Positions 9,848-19,099 of a DNA stretch of 64,000 nt are shown piece by piece. This stretch comes from Lachnospiraceae bacterium (GTDB taxonomy: Bacteria > Bacillota_A > Clostridia > Lachnospirales > Lachnospiraceae), in NCBI GenBank assembly GCA_017626435.1, contig JAGAIR010000002.1:372001-436000 (forward strand), given 5' to 3'. Below the pieces are notes generated by a model that worked only from the letters and a program-made list of their open reading frames with translations, was not told where the DNA came from and searched no databases. Within the stretch, counting starts at the first letter, position 1; every line of letters starts with the position of its first letter. The translations under genes and the position numbers were made by a program.

Positions 9848-11113
9848 TCACTCCAACAGTCTGTGCACTTCTGGAAACAGCGCAACACTTCTTTCCAGGA
9901 TCCCTTTCACATAAGCTATCAAAATCCCATAATTAACAATAGGCACCCGCTGCTGTCCTGCACAGTAAATCCGATGTTTCATTTCCTTCTCATGAAGAGT
10001 ACATCCACCACAGTGGATCACCAGGGCATAGGAAGATAAATCTGCTGGAAACTGTGTACCACTGCAGGTATCTATCTCCAATTTTTTTCCAGTATAGTCT
10101 CTAAGCCAACGTGGTATTTTCACGGTGCCTATGTCATCACACTGTCTTCTGTGAGTACAGCCCTCTGCGATCAACACTCGATCTCCGTCCTTCAGACGTT
10201 CTACTGCAGTGACTCCCTCCACAAGCCTGGTAAGATTTCCCTTATGTCTGGCAAATAAGATAGAAAAGGAGGTAAGCGGTATTTCTTCTGGCACGATCCG
10301 GGAAACCTCCTCAAAAGCCTGAGAATCTGTAACCACCATTTTTACCTGTCCCTTTAACTTTTCCAATATCACAGCGAGCGACGGAACCTGCGTCACTACA
10401 GATACTGCATGGTTATCCAGCAGATCACGTATCGTCTGCTGCTGTGGCATGATCAGCCGTCCTTTTGGTGCAGCAGAGTCTACTGGAACCACCAATACCA
10501 CAATATCATCTTTCTCTACCAGATCACCAAGGATATGCAATTTTAAATCTGCGTCCGGCACCTGTGCGATCAGAGTATCTTTCAGCTCTTCTAGTCCCGT
10601 TTTTTGGACAGTGCTGATCACATTAACCGGTATGGTTCCATTCTTTGCCACTAACTGATTCCTTATCTGCTCCGCTTTTCCCTCTCCCAATTTATCTGAC
10701 TGGTTTAATACGATAATATAAGGAAGTTTTTTCTCCTCGATCACAGAGATAATTTCCAACTCCTGCTGCCCCAGACCACGTTTTGTCTGTAAATCCTCGT
10801 GTGTCAACTGGGAAACATCTACTACAACCAAGGCAATATCTGTTCGGTTCAGCACCTGCATTGCCTTTTCGACGCGCTTTTCTCCAAGCTCCCCCTCATC
10901 ATCCAGTCCAGGGGTATCAATAAACATGCATGGACCCAATGGCAAAATCTCCATTGCTTTATATACCGGGTCTGTCGTAGTCCCCTTTATATCAGATACA
11001 ATGGCAAGCTGCTGCCCTGTCAAAGCATTGATCACACTGGACTTGCCGGCATTTCTCCTGCCAAATAACGCAATCTGCAGACGGTCTCCCTGTGGTGTTG
11101 CTGTCAAACTCAT
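9848..11113 (-). CDS. hydF: [FeFe]-hydrogenase H-cluster maturation GTPase HydF
   Basis: HydF is the scaffold on which HydE/HydG products assemble the 2Fe subcluster before transfer to apo-hydrogenase. The N-terminal Era-like GTPase has 'FGRRNAGKSS' (G1), 'FIDTPGLDD' (G3) and 'NQSDK' (G4). The C-terminal metal domain has the Cys-x-His ... His-Cys-x-x-Cys set in 'EGCTHRRQC' and 'IHCGGCTLH' that binds the [4Fe-4S] cluster. 421 residues, typical. hydE, hydG and the hydrogenase itself are not in the window. GGAGG precedes the ATG. Confidence 0.95.
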   Translation of the reverse strand: MSLTATPQGDRLQIALFGRRNAGKSSVINALTGQQLAIVSDIKGTTTDPVYKAMEILPLGPCMFIDTPGLDDEGELGEKRVEKAMQVLNRTDIALVVVDVSQLTHEDLQTKRGLGQQELEIISVIEEKKLPYIIVLNQSDKLGEGKAEQIRNQLVAKNGTIPVNVISTVQKTGLEELKDTLIAQVPDADLKLHILGDLVEKDDIVVLVVPVDSAAPKGRLIMPQQQTIRDLLDNHAVSVVTQVPSLAVILEKLKGQVKMVVTDSQAFEEVSRIVPEEIPLTSFSILFARHKGNLTRLVEGVTAVERLKDGDRVLIAEGCTHRRQCDDIGTVKIPRWLRDYTGKKLEIDTCSGTQFPADLSSYALVIHCGGCTLHEKEMKHRIYCAGQQRVPIVNYGILIAYVKGILERSVALFPEVHRLLE

Positions 11114-11166
11114 GATGTCATTCCTCCATTCCTTTACCCATTTTAACAGAAAGCTTCTCTATTCTT

Positions 11167-12414
11167 TTATCGAATCTGTCCGTCACCTGAAATCAAATAT
11201 TTCATTGTTGTCAGTTCCTTTAGACCCATCGGTCCTCTGGCATGAAGCTTCTGGGTTGATATGCCGATTTCTGCTCCCAGCCCAAATTCACCGCCATCCG
11301 TAAATCTTGTGGAACAATTCACATAAACGCAGGCGGAATCCACCTCCTGCTGAAATTTCTGTGCACTGGAATAGCTTTCCGTCACAATACATTCAGAATG
11401 CCCGGTGGAATATATTCCAATATGTGAAATAGCTTCTTCGATGGAATCCACAACCTTGATGGCAATAATATAATCCAGAAATTCCGTCGCATAATCTTCG
11501 TCGGTTGCTGACACAACGCAATCCCCCAAAATTGCTTTGGTCCGCTCACAGCCTCGGATTTCCACCTGATGTTCATCTAATTTTTTCTTTAGCACAGGTA
11601 AAAACTTCTCTGCCATATCCTTATGTACCAGACAATTTTCCAGAGCATTACATACACTCGGACGCTGTGTCTTTCCATTGTCAGTAATTGCTACTGCCAT
11701 GTCCAGATCAGCAGTGCTGTCTATATAGATATGACAATTACCAGTTCCTGTCTCAATCACTGGTATCGTAGCGTTATTTACTACCGCCTGAATCAGACCG
11801 GCTCCTCCTCTTGGTATCAGGATATCGATAAAGCCATTTGCTTTCATCATCTGGATAGAAACCTCTCTGGAGGTATCCTCCACCAATTGTACAATATCCT
11901 CTGGAAAACCACACTCCTTTACTGCCTCCCGCATGGTATTCATCAGTATTTTATTGGAACAGATAGCTTCCTTGCCGCCGCGTAAAATTGCTGCATTACC
12001 GCTCTTAATACAAAGAGATGCTGCATCTACCGTTACATTGGGACGTGATTCATAAATAATTCCCACAACCCCCATCGGAACTCTGATTTTGGAAATCTTC
12101 ATTCCATTAGGACGGGTAGAACCTTCCAGAATCTGCCCTACCGGATCCTCCAGATTTACCAGCTGGATACAGGCATCCGCAATTCCCCGTATCCGGTCAG
12201 GAGTCAGACGGAGACGGTCCACCATAGTCTCTGAAATACCATTTTCTCTGGCATGGGAAATATCTTTCTCATTCTCAATCAGAATCTTCTCCTGGTTCTG
12301 CAACAGCTTTTCTGCAATTTTCTCCAGCATCTGGTTTTTCTCTCCAGTTGATGCCGTCAAAAGACTCTTTTTTGCCTTTTTTGCCTTTTGTCCTAATTCT
12401 TCAATATAATTCAT
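11167..12414 (-). CDS. proA: Gamma-glutamyl phosphate reductase
   Basis: Second step of proline biosynthesis: NADPH-dependent reduction of gamma-glutamyl phosphate to glutamate semialdehyde. About 415 residues. The catalytic Cys falls in 'KTQRPSVCNALE', with the family segments 'MGVVGIIYESRPNVTVDAA' and 'FGLGAEIGISTQKLHARGPMGL'. The start MNYIEEL is preceded by GGGAGG. proB is not adjacent. The upstream DegV gene has its own terminator, so proA is probably a separate unit or relies on read-through. Confidence 0.95.
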   Translation of the reverse strand: MNYIEELGQKAKKAKKSLLTASTGEKNQMLEKIAEKLLQNQEKILIENEKDISHARENGISETMVDRLRLTPDRIRGIADACIQLVNLEDPVGQILEGSTRPNGMKISKIRVPMGVVGIIYESRPNVTVDAASLCIKSGNAAILRGGKEAICSNKILMNTMREAVKECGFPEDIVQLVEDTSREVSIQMMKANGFIDILIPRGGAGLIQAVVNNATIPVIETGTGNCHIYIDSTADLDMAVAITDNGKTQRPSVCNALENCLVHKDMAEKFLPVLKKKLDEHQVEIRGCERTKAILGDCVVSATDEDYATEFLDYIIAIKVVDSIEEAISHIGIYSTGHSECIVTESYSSAQKFQQEVDSACVYVNCSTRFTDGGEFGLGAEIGISTQKLHARGPMGLKELTTMKYLISGDGQIR

Positions 12415-12454
12415 ATGTTTTCCTCCCTCTTCTGCCTTTCGGCTTCGCGTAAAC

Positions 12455-12488
12455 CGAAACAAAAAGGTTTCCGCACTGGCGAAAACCT
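12455..12488 (-). terminator. Intrinsic terminator of the DegV gene
   Basis: On the minus strand AGGTTTTCGC and GCGGAAACCT form a near-perfect 10-bp stem around a CAGT loop, followed by TTTTTGTTT. It lies just past the DegV stop codon and 40 bases upstream of the proA start. Confidence 0.8.
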
Positions 12489-12503
12489 CTCAATCCAACT
12501 CTG

Positions 12504-13376
12504 CTAATCCATTGGAATTGCTTTAGAACATGCGATTGCCAGTGCTCCTGGTCCAATATGACATGCCACACTCAGCGATAATGGATTGCACACGATCTCT
12601 TTCACTCCAAAATGTTCTTTTAATTCCTGTACGAATTTTTCTGCCGCTTCCTCATTGGCAGTATGGGCAGCCTCCAGATGAATAGCATCAATATTTTTCA
12701 TACCGCCAAAACGATTCTGAATATCTGCTTCCATGGCTGCTATCATCTTAGCTGCTCCCTGCTTTTTCGTTCTTGCGATGGTAAAAGCATCTAATTTTTC
12801 ACCCTGAATCTGAAGCACTGGCTTTAAACGCAATGCAGAGCCCAAAGCAGCAGCCGCCGGTGTAATACGTCCACCTCTTTTCAGATAGGTAAGAGTATCC
12901 AGCATAATATAAATACTGGACTCCATTTTTTCCTGCATCAATATATCCTTAATCTGCTTTGCACTTTTTCCAGACTCAGCCAAGGTAATGGCATCCAGCA
13001 CAGACTGGCGCTGCGTTACGGAAATCCTCTGGTTATCCACTACCTGAACTTTATCATCAAAATCCTGTGCCAGCATCATCGCTGTACTACAGGAACCAGA
13101 AAGCCCACTGGACATCGGAATGTAGATAATTTCTTCTGCATCCTCCAATGCTGCCTCCCAATACTTTATTACATCATCCACAGAAGGCTGTGAAGTAGAA
13201 ACCGTTACATTTTGCTGCAATCTTTCGTAAAACTCCTTCTGTGACAGGCTGATATCCTCATAATAGGTTTCTCCATCGATGATAAATGGCATCGGAATCA
13301 CTCGGATTCCCATTTCTTTAGCTTCCATCTGGGTAATTCCACTGTTACTGTCTGTCATTACTGCAACCTTACTCAT
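12504..13376 (-). CDS. DegV-family fatty-acid-binding protein (FakB-like)
   Basis: 290 residues with the family start 'VAVMTDSNSGI' and the fatty-acid carboxylate-binding region 'VSTSQPSVDD', 'IYIPMSSGLSGSCSTA' and the C-terminal 'ACHIGPGALAIAC'. DegV/FakB proteins bind fatty acids and present them to the kinase FakA for phosphorylation and use in phospholipid synthesis. No fakA is nearby. GGAGG precedes the ATG and an intrinsic terminator follows. Confidence 0.9.
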   Translation of the reverse strand: MSKVAVMTDSNSGITQMEAKEMGIRVIPMPFIIDGETYYEDISLSQKEFYERLQQNVTVSTSQPSVDDVIKYWEAALEDAEEIIYIPMSSGLSGSCSTAMMLAQDFDDKVQVVDNQRISVTQRQSVLDAITLAESGKSAKQIKDILMQEKMESSIYIMLDTLTYLKRGGRITPAAAALGSALRLKPVLQIQGEKLDAFTIARTKKQGAAKMIAAMEADIQNRFGGMKNIDAIHLEAAHTANEEAAEKFVQELKEHFGVKEIVCNPLSLSVACHIGPGALAIACSKAIPMD

Positions 13377-13388
13377 TGCTTACCTCCA

Positions 13389-14306
13389 CTATTTCAAAAA
13401 ACCATTGACTATCTGCTCTTCTGCTTCTGCCTCTGTCAATCCTAATGTCATCAGCTTGATCAACTGTTCCCCTGCAATCTTTCCGATGGCTGCCTCATGG
13501 ATCAACGCGGCATCAATATCATTGGCAGTCAGCTCTGGTATTGCACTGACACTCGCCTCATCCATAATGATCGCATCACATTCTGTATGACCATTGCAGG
13601 CATTATTGCCATTGATCCGGGAACGGAAAATCTGTTTTGATTCCTGCTTTGCTACGGAACGGGAAACTACATTGGCACTGCTTCCCTCTCCATTCATATC
13701 CACCACAAAATCAGTCTCTGCTATCTGAGTCCCATGTGTCATGATTTTCTCATGAATCACCAGGGAGGCATCAGCTGCCAGATCAGCTTTTGTTTCCCGA
13801 AGGGTAGAATCTACGCCTTTGATCTGGACAGAATCCATCTCCATATATCCACCCTCTTCTATATGGATCACTGTTGTAGGATTCAAAATGCGTTTTCCCT
13901 TCCCATCTCCTTCTCCGTAATGCTTCTCAATATATTTTACCCTGGCACCTTTTTTAATATAAAAAGTATGAATACCATCATGCTCTGATGTATCTACTCC
14001 ACAGTTGTGTATGCCACAACCTGCCACGATGGTCACATCTGCATCTTCTCCAATATAAAAATCATTATATACCATATCCTTTAATCCGGACTGACTCAAT
14101 ACTACGGGAATATGAACACTTTCATTCTTTGTCCCCGGCTTTATGATAATATCAATCCCCGGTTTGTCGTCCTTTGTTACAATATCAATATTAGCAGTCG
14201 TATTTCTTCCTGCCAGTGCCCCATTGGAACGAATATTATATGCTCCCTCTGGCACCTGATGAAGATCAGCCACCTGCTCCAGCAATGCTTTCTCTATTGA
14301 ATCCAT
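13389..14306 (-). CDS. sufB: SufB/SufD-like Fe-S cluster scaffold subunit (minimal SUF)
   Basis: About 305 residues, much shorter than classical SufB (about 470). It has the SufBD beta-helix core, with 'GCGIHNCGVDTSEHDGIHTF' and the C-terminal 'NACNGHTECDAI' plus 'LIHEAAIGKIAGEQL'. The latter matches the SufB/SufD C-terminal signature where the Glu/His ligand sits. With the adjacent SufC it probably makes the SufBC(2) scaffold on which Fe-S clusters form. The ATG start is preceded by GGAG; a GTG three codons earlier overlaps that site and is unlikely. No sufS, sufU or sufD follows. Confidence 0.85.
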   Translation of the reverse strand: MDSIEKALLEQVADLHQVPEGAYNIRSNGALAGRNTTANIDIVTKDDKPGIDIIIKPGTKNESVHIPVVLSQSGLKDMVYNDFYIGEDADVTIVAGCGIHNCGVDTSEHDGIHTFYIKKGARVKYIEKHYGEGDGKGKRILNPTTVIHIEEGGYMEMDSVQIKGVDSTLRETKADLAADASLVIHEKIMTHGTQIAETDFVVDMNGEGSSANVVSRSVAKQESKQIFRSRINGNNACNGHTECDAIIMDEASVSAIPELTANDIDAALIHEAAIGKIAGEQLIKLMTLGLTEAEAEEQIVNGFLK

Positions 14307-14360
14307 ACTCAACACTCCATTTCTATTCTGGCTCTCTATCCTCTTATTTATAACTTTGCA

Positions 14361-15092
14361 CTAGTTATTCATTTTATTCATCAGGGTCTGACAGGCAATG
14401 TCATTTTTCATCAGCTTTGGCATAATTTCCTCTCTGGTTCCCTGATCTACCACTTCTCCATCTGCAATAACAATGATCCGGTCTGCAATATTCAAAATTC
14501 TCTCCTGATGAGAAATAATCAAAATGGTTCCCTGAATCCTCTGATACATCTTTTCAAATACCTGAATCAGGTTCTGGAAGCTCCAGAGATCAATTCCTGC
14601 CTCCGGCTCATCAAAAATTGAGAATTTCGTTCCTCTTGCAAGAATCATGGCAATCTCAATCCTCTTTAACTCTCCACCCGATAGACTGGAATTTACCTCA
14701 CGGTTAATATAATCTCTGGCACAAAGCCCCACCTCTGACAAATATTCACACGCCTGTGTCATGCTGATCTTCTGACCTGCCGCCAGGGTAATCATATCCA
14801 TCACTGTCATGCCCTTAAACCTCACTGGCTGCTGAAAGGCAAAACTGATACCTGCATTAGCACGTTCTGTAACATTCATCTCTGTAATATCCTGGTCATC
14901 CAGAAAAATCTGCCCGCTGGTAGCACGATTGATACCTGCAATCGTTTTTGCCAGCGTAGATTTTCCTCCGCCGTTTGGTCCAGTGATCACGACAAGATGT
15001 TCATCAATCTTTAAATTTATATTCTTTAAAATTTCTTTATCCTTGCTTTCCTCGTCATTTACCTGAAAGCTGATATCTTTTAACTCTAACAT
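14361..15092 (-). CDS. sufC: Fe-S cluster assembly ATPase SufC
   Basis: ABC-type ATPase of the SUF machinery, about 243 residues, soluble. Walker A 'GPNGGGKSTLAK', SufC-type Q-loop 'ISFAFQQPVRFKGMTVMDM', signature 'SSLSGGELKRIEIAM', Walker B 'KFSIFDEPEAGIDLW' and switch 'LIISHQERIL' are all intact; the FDEPEAGID form is diagnostic for SufC. GGAGG lies 6 bases before the chosen ATG. First gene of a two-gene operon with the sufB-like gene 54 bases downstream. Confidence 0.95.
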   Translation of the reverse strand: MLELKDISFQVNDEESKDKEILKNINLKIDEHLVVITGPNGGGKSTLAKTIAGINRATSGQIFLDDQDITEMNVTERANAGISFAFQQPVRFKGMTVMDMITLAAGQKISMTQACEYLSEVGLCARDYINREVNSSLSGGELKRIEIAMILARGTKFSIFDEPEAGIDLWSFQNLIQVFEKMYQRIQGTILIISHQERILNIADRIIVIADGEVVDQGTREEIMPKLMKNDIACQTLMNKMNN

Positions 15093-15290
15093 CGCATCCT
15101 CCATTTCAAAAAACTGACTCCCATCCCGCATGTCAGTATCTCCTGGCAGAAAAGAACAAACTCTCCTTTTGATCTTCCCTGTAAAGTAAAAAACCTTTCC
15201 TCATTATATATGAACTTGCTAGGAATAGCAACACCTTCCCACACATCACAGGAAGGAGCATAAAAATGCAGAAACTCTATAACTTAAAGG

Positions 15291-15319
15291 TTGATTATCA
15301 TACTTTTCCGTAGTATGAT
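15291..15319 (+). promoter_or_regulatory. Sigma-A type promoter for the DUF3881-like gene
   Basis: TTGATT and TATGAT with a 17-base spacer. The spacer and -10 also form the inverted repeat ATCATAC/GTATGAT, a possible operator. It lies 72 bases upstream of the ATG. Confidence 0.6.
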
Positions 15320-15390
15320 AAAATTAAGTATGCAATAATAATATGTGCAGATGATATGATATAAAATCAGGAAAGAAAGAGGTGATTCCT

Positions 15391-16272
15391 ATGCATCGTT
15401 TTTTACGCGCTATCGGTTTCAGTAATATCAATAACAGAAAGAACATGGATAAACTGCTGGGAATCATTTTGAGCCAGCCAGATGTCTGTAAAAAGGCAGA
15501 ACTTTCTCCTGACCGTATATACACAGAATTTCGCAAGGAATTTGCCCATCATGCTGGAATTGTTGTCCGGGGAGAATATGACGAAAAGGGCTTTTTTCAT
15601 ATAGAACATTATTTTCCATATCTGGAAAGCACCTTTCTTTCTGTCAACACAGACATCACGGTCAATAAACGGGTGGATACTGATGCCTACACGGGCATGT
15701 GCGATGATTTACGCCTTGGCATTTCCTTAATTTTTTACCTGCAAAACGCGGTGGATTATCTGTTACTGGACTGCAATGACAACACTCCACACAAAGCTAA
15801 AACCATATTATCCGGTCTTTCACTAAATGGTACGATTATTTTAGGTATCGAAAATACAGAAGACAAGCTCAAAAAGAAAACTTACCGTTCTCATATGCGG
15901 AACCAGCTGATCGCCATGGCAAAGTCCGGTGACCAGGATGCTATTGATAGTCTTACTGTAGATGAAATAGACCTGTCTGCACAAATCAACCGGCGTATCA
16001 AGAACGAAGACCTGTACAGCCTGGTGGAAACCAGCTTTGTTCCTTATGGTTCTGAATCAGACAACTATTCCATCCTTGGCACAATTATAAACTGGAGTGT
16101 TATTACTAACTCCTATACGGGGGAAGAGATATACCAGCTGCTGATTTCCTGCAATGATATTATTATCAGTGTCGGCATTAACAAAACAGATCTTCTGGGC
16201 GAACCGATGATCGGCCGCCGTTTCAAAGGAGTTATCTGGATGCAGGGATTGGTAGATTTCCAGAAAGTATAA
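15391..16272 (+). CDS. DUF3881-like conserved protein
   Basis: About 293 residues, soluble, no signal peptide. The N-terminus MHRFLRAIGFS and the overall composition match a conserved Lachnospiraceae protein that I recall as DUF3881; the function is unknown. AGAGG precedes the ATG by 7 bases; a GTG three codons earlier overlaps that site. It is convergent with the PBP gene, with only 6 bases between stops. No catalytic motif is evident. Confidence 0.7.
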   Translation: MHRFLRAIGFSNINNRKNMDKLLGIILSQPDVCKKAELSPDRIYTEFRKEFAHHAGIVVRGEYDEKGFFHIEHYFPYLESTFLSVNTDITVNKRVDTDAYTGMCDDLRLGISLIFYLQNAVDYLLLDCNDNTPHKAKTILSGLSLNGTIILGIENTEDKLKKKTYRSHMRNQLIAMAKSGDQDAIDSLTVDEIDLSAQINRRIKNEDLYSLVETSFVPYGSESDNYSILGTIINWSVITNSYTGEEIYQLLISCNDIIISVGINKTDLLGEPMIGRRFKGVIWMQGLVDFQKV

Positions 16273-16278
16273 TCATCC

Positions 16279-18591
16279 TTACTTATGAATGCTACAATAT
16301 ATCTCCGGCAAATCTTTTGGCAGGACATACGGTGTATCTTTGGTATCATTTGTCTCTTCCTTTATCAAGAACACTTTGGACCGTTTTTCTGCTTTCGGAC
16401 AATTTTCACTCGCCAGTTCACCGGATTCTTTGCAGACAGTATATCTGATATGACAGTTACAATTTTCTACCGGTTCCGTTCCTCTGGCAAAAAATTCTTT
16501 ACGGATGCAATTTCCTTCCTGGGTCTCATTACATAGCCCCTCTACTGCCAGGTTTCCACATTTCGTACAGATTATGCGTTCCACAATATCCGATGGTTTT
16601 TGGAACTCTGCCTTTTCTATTTGTTTTACACGATGGACCTCCTTCATGATTTCTTTCCATATTTCTTTGTAAACCCTGGTATGGTCCTGTTTCCCATCTT
16701 CAGATCCACACCAGACACCCGTAGTATAATATGGTGTATAACCTTCAAACCAAAAATCCTTTTTGGAATCTGATGCACCAAAAAGACCGGCTGCCTGTAT
16801 TTCTTTTCCATCAAAAATGGTATCTTTTCCTTCCTCTTCCAAAATAAATTCTGTCATGGCATCTGTTAACAGCCATGTTGTGGATGCTTTAATTATCCTT
16901 TTTTCATCTGGCTCATTCTCTAGCAAAACATTTCCATCCCGGTCAACCACTTTTGTATAAAAAATTGGTTCCATATATCTTCCACCATTAGCGATGCTTG
17001 CATAAGCAGCTGTCAATTCCAGATTGCAGACACCTTCCACCAGTTTTCCTGCTGCCAATGACAGACTAATATCTGTATCAGTATTTCCCTCAGCATTCCC
17101 GCTCCGGTCTACAAGAGTAGAAAATCCAAGATTTAATAAATAATCATATCCTGTCTGAGGAGTGACTTTTTCCAATATTTTCACTGCTGGTATCCTCAAT
17201 GAACCCAGGATACTTTCTCTTATCGTAACCAGTCCCTGATATTCTGAACTATTTTTTAATCCTTGCCGCTTTTTGTCATCCAGATAACCATTACTGCTAT
17301 CATCCTCTACTGTCCCCATAGTCATACCTGCTGTATCCAGTGCAGGCAGCCAGGTAGACAGTATGGAAAATACAGTTCCGGGATCCCTTAGATAATCAAC
17401 CGCTCCATTCTCATCAATCTTTATTTCGTTTCTTTCATATCCTCCATTTAACGCCTTAACCCTTCCAGTTGACTGATCCATCACCACAACAGAAACCTGT
17501 GATTGCTTATCGGACTCTTTGCCCTGTATCACTTCGTCACAAATCTGCTGAATTTCTTTGTCCTGACAGGTATAAATCTTCAATCCACTGTGATGCACTG
17601 CGTTATATGCTCTTGTCTGGGAATACCCGAGTTTTGTCTTTAAATCTTCTATTACTTTTGAACTTACTGCATCTATATAATATGTCTGTGCTTCCGATAC
17701 TCCTTTTTTTCTCTCTTCCCCATTTTGTAATTCCATATATACATCCTCACCCAATGCATCCTCATAGTCATCCTCCGAAATACAGCCCATATTCAACATG
17801 CTTTCCAAAACCATTTCCCTCTGGGTGGCATTTGCCTCCTGTTCTTCCAACGGATGAAACCGCTCACAATCCTGACCAGCCGCAGCAAGTACTGCTGCTT
17901 CAGCAATCGTAATATCAGCAGCATCTTTGTCAAAATAGTATTTAGATGCCGACTGGACCCCCAGTATATTTTCCCCAAGGCAGATTGTGTTTAAATAGTA
18001 TTCCAGTATTTTTTCTTTTCCCATGGTATCTTCCAGTTTAACAGCCAGATATTGCTCCTGAAGCTTTTCAGTCAGGCCGGAAAAAAGAGAGGTAGCATCA
18101 TCATTTCCAAAAACCTGGTTTTTTAATAATTTCTGTGTAATGGTTCTATTGACTTCTTCCTGGTTCTTTTCTCTTTTCAAACCTGCATATAGGGAGGTAA
18201 GCACTCCCCGTATATCAACACCATGATGTTTATAAAATCTGGAATCCTCTGATGCCAGAAACGCATTTTTTAATGCATCGGATATCTGATTGCCTGAAAC
18301 ATACTCCTGTTCTGCCTGTTCTCCATTTACCGTTTGTATCTCATTGCCTGAAATGTCATAGAATACCGATGCATATCCATCTGATAATAATTCCTGTTCA
18401 CTGATTACAGGAGTACTGTCAAAAATCCCCTGGACTGCTCCAGCGATACAGAATCCCGCCAATAATAAAATCCCCAGTATGATCAACAAATTAAAACAAA
18501 ACAGGTCCAGACGAATCCGGTTTTTCACTTTTTTTTGATGTGACAGAAGGTCTTTTTCTTTTTTTATAATATTACTTTCACCAAAATTCAT
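16279..18591 (-). CDS. Class A penicillin-binding protein with degenerate transpeptidase domain
   Basis: 770 residues: cytosolic N-terminus, one membrane anchor (about 31-53), GT51 glycosyltransferase domain, then transpeptidase domain and a Cys-rich C-terminal tail. The GT51 motif 'SEDSRFYKHHG' keeps the catalytic Glu (about residue 115), and 'KILEYYLN' is intact, so glycan-chain polymerisation outside the membrane is plausible. The usual QGGSTITQ is altered to 'EVNRTITQ'. In the transpeptidase domain, the positions of SxxK, SxN and KTG read TVFS (406-409), SLR (464-466) and LFG (603-605). The catalytic Ser and both Lys residues are therefore missing, although the flanking fold sequences are well kept. 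It is likely a glycosyltransferase or scaffold without cross-linking activity. Confidence 0.88.
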   Translation of the reverse strand: MNFGESNIIKKEKDLLSHQKKVKNRIRLDLFCFNLLIILGILLLAGFCIAGAVQGIFDSTPVISEQELLSDGYASVFYDISGNEIQTVNGEQAEQEYVSGNQISDALKNAFLASEDSRFYKHHGVDIRGVLTSLYAGLKREKNQEEVNRTITQKLLKNQVFGNDDATSLFSGLTEKLQEQYLAVKLEDTMGKEKILEYYLNTICLGENILGVQSASKYYFDKDAADITIAEAAVLAAAGQDCERFHPLEEQEANATQREMVLESMLNMGCISEDDYEDALGEDVYMELQNGEERKKGVSEAQTYYIDAVSSKVIEDLKTKLGYSQTRAYNAVHHSGLKIYTCQDKEIQQICDEVIQGKESDKQSQVSVVVMDQSTGRVKALNGGYERNEIKIDENGAVDYLRDPGTVFSILSTWLPALDTAGMTMGTVEDDSSNGYLDDKKRQGLKNSSEYQGLVTIRESILGSLRIPAVKILEKVTPQTGYDYLLNLGFSTLVDRSGNAEGNTDTDISLSLAAGKLVEGVCNLELTAAYASIANGGRYMEPIFYTKVVDRDGNVLLENEPDEKRIIKASTTWLLTDAMTEFILEEEGKDTIFDGKEIQAAGLFGASDSKKDFWFEGYTPYYTTGVWCGSEDGKQDHTRVYKEIWKEIMKEVHRVKQIEKAEFQKPSDIVERIICTKCGNLAVEGLCNETQEGNCIRKEFFARGTEPVENCNCHIRYTVCKESGELASENCPKAEKRSKVFLIKEETNDTKDTPYVLPKDLPEIYCSIHK

Positions 18592-18740
18592 GTTATTACC
18601 TCTTTTCTGCCTGCCAAAAAATCACCACAGGTATCAAGCTCAATTGCTTTTTCACATACATAGTAATAAGTATAACATACTTCCCCAGGAAAATGGATTA
18701 AATTTTTCTCTCTTCAGCATGAATTCCCCAATTATTTGAC

Positions 18741-18769
18741 TTGACAAGAGATTTTCATAGTGATATGCT
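18741..18769 (+). promoter_or_regulatory. Promoter of the lysine riboswitch/dapA transcript
   Basis: TTGACA and TATGCT separated by 17 bases, placed about 25 bases upstream of the first riboswitch stem. Confidence 0.7.
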
Positions 18770-18784
18770 TTTCAACAAAATAAA

Positions 18785-18965
18785 CAAGTGATCAGATAGA
18801 GGTTGCACTCTTCATAAGTACATTGCCGTATGCTTCAGGAGCAGATGAGGGGAATGGAAAGGGGACAGTGCCGAAAGGGTATCCTGCCTGACCGGATACA
18901 CCTTGGGCATGGCGTGAATAACGACATGACTGTCATCATTTGATGGAGCGCTATCGACTGATATT
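18785..18965 (+). ncRNA. Lysine riboswitch (L-box)
   Basis: The stretch starts with GATAGAGGTTGCACTC and holds the core blocks GGAAAGGGG, GTGCCGAAAGGG, ACACCTTGGGCATGG and ACTGTCATC/TGATGG. It closes with GCGCTATC, whose CTATC pairs with the opening GATAG to form P1. These blocks in this order are those of the L-box aptamer. It sits between a promoter and an intrinsic terminator ahead of dapA, so lysine binding should end transcription. Recognised by eye, not by covariance search. Confidence 0.9.
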
Positions 18966-18980
18966 CAGAATGTAATTTTA

Positions 18981-19010
18981 AGAGACGGCGCAGATTTCCG
19001 TCTCTTTTTT
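18981..19010 (+). terminator. Riboswitch-controlled terminator upstream of dapA
   Basis: AGAGACGG and CCGTCTCT form an 8-bp perfect stem with a 9-base loop, followed by TTTTTT. It lies 90 bases before the dapA start and is the expression platform of the L-box. Confidence 0.9.
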
Positions 19011-19099
19011 GCTTCCTAGGAAAATTCATCCTCGCATAAATGAAAACTGACCATAGTCTGATCACACAAAAACAACATTTCCAAAAGGAGAATATTACT

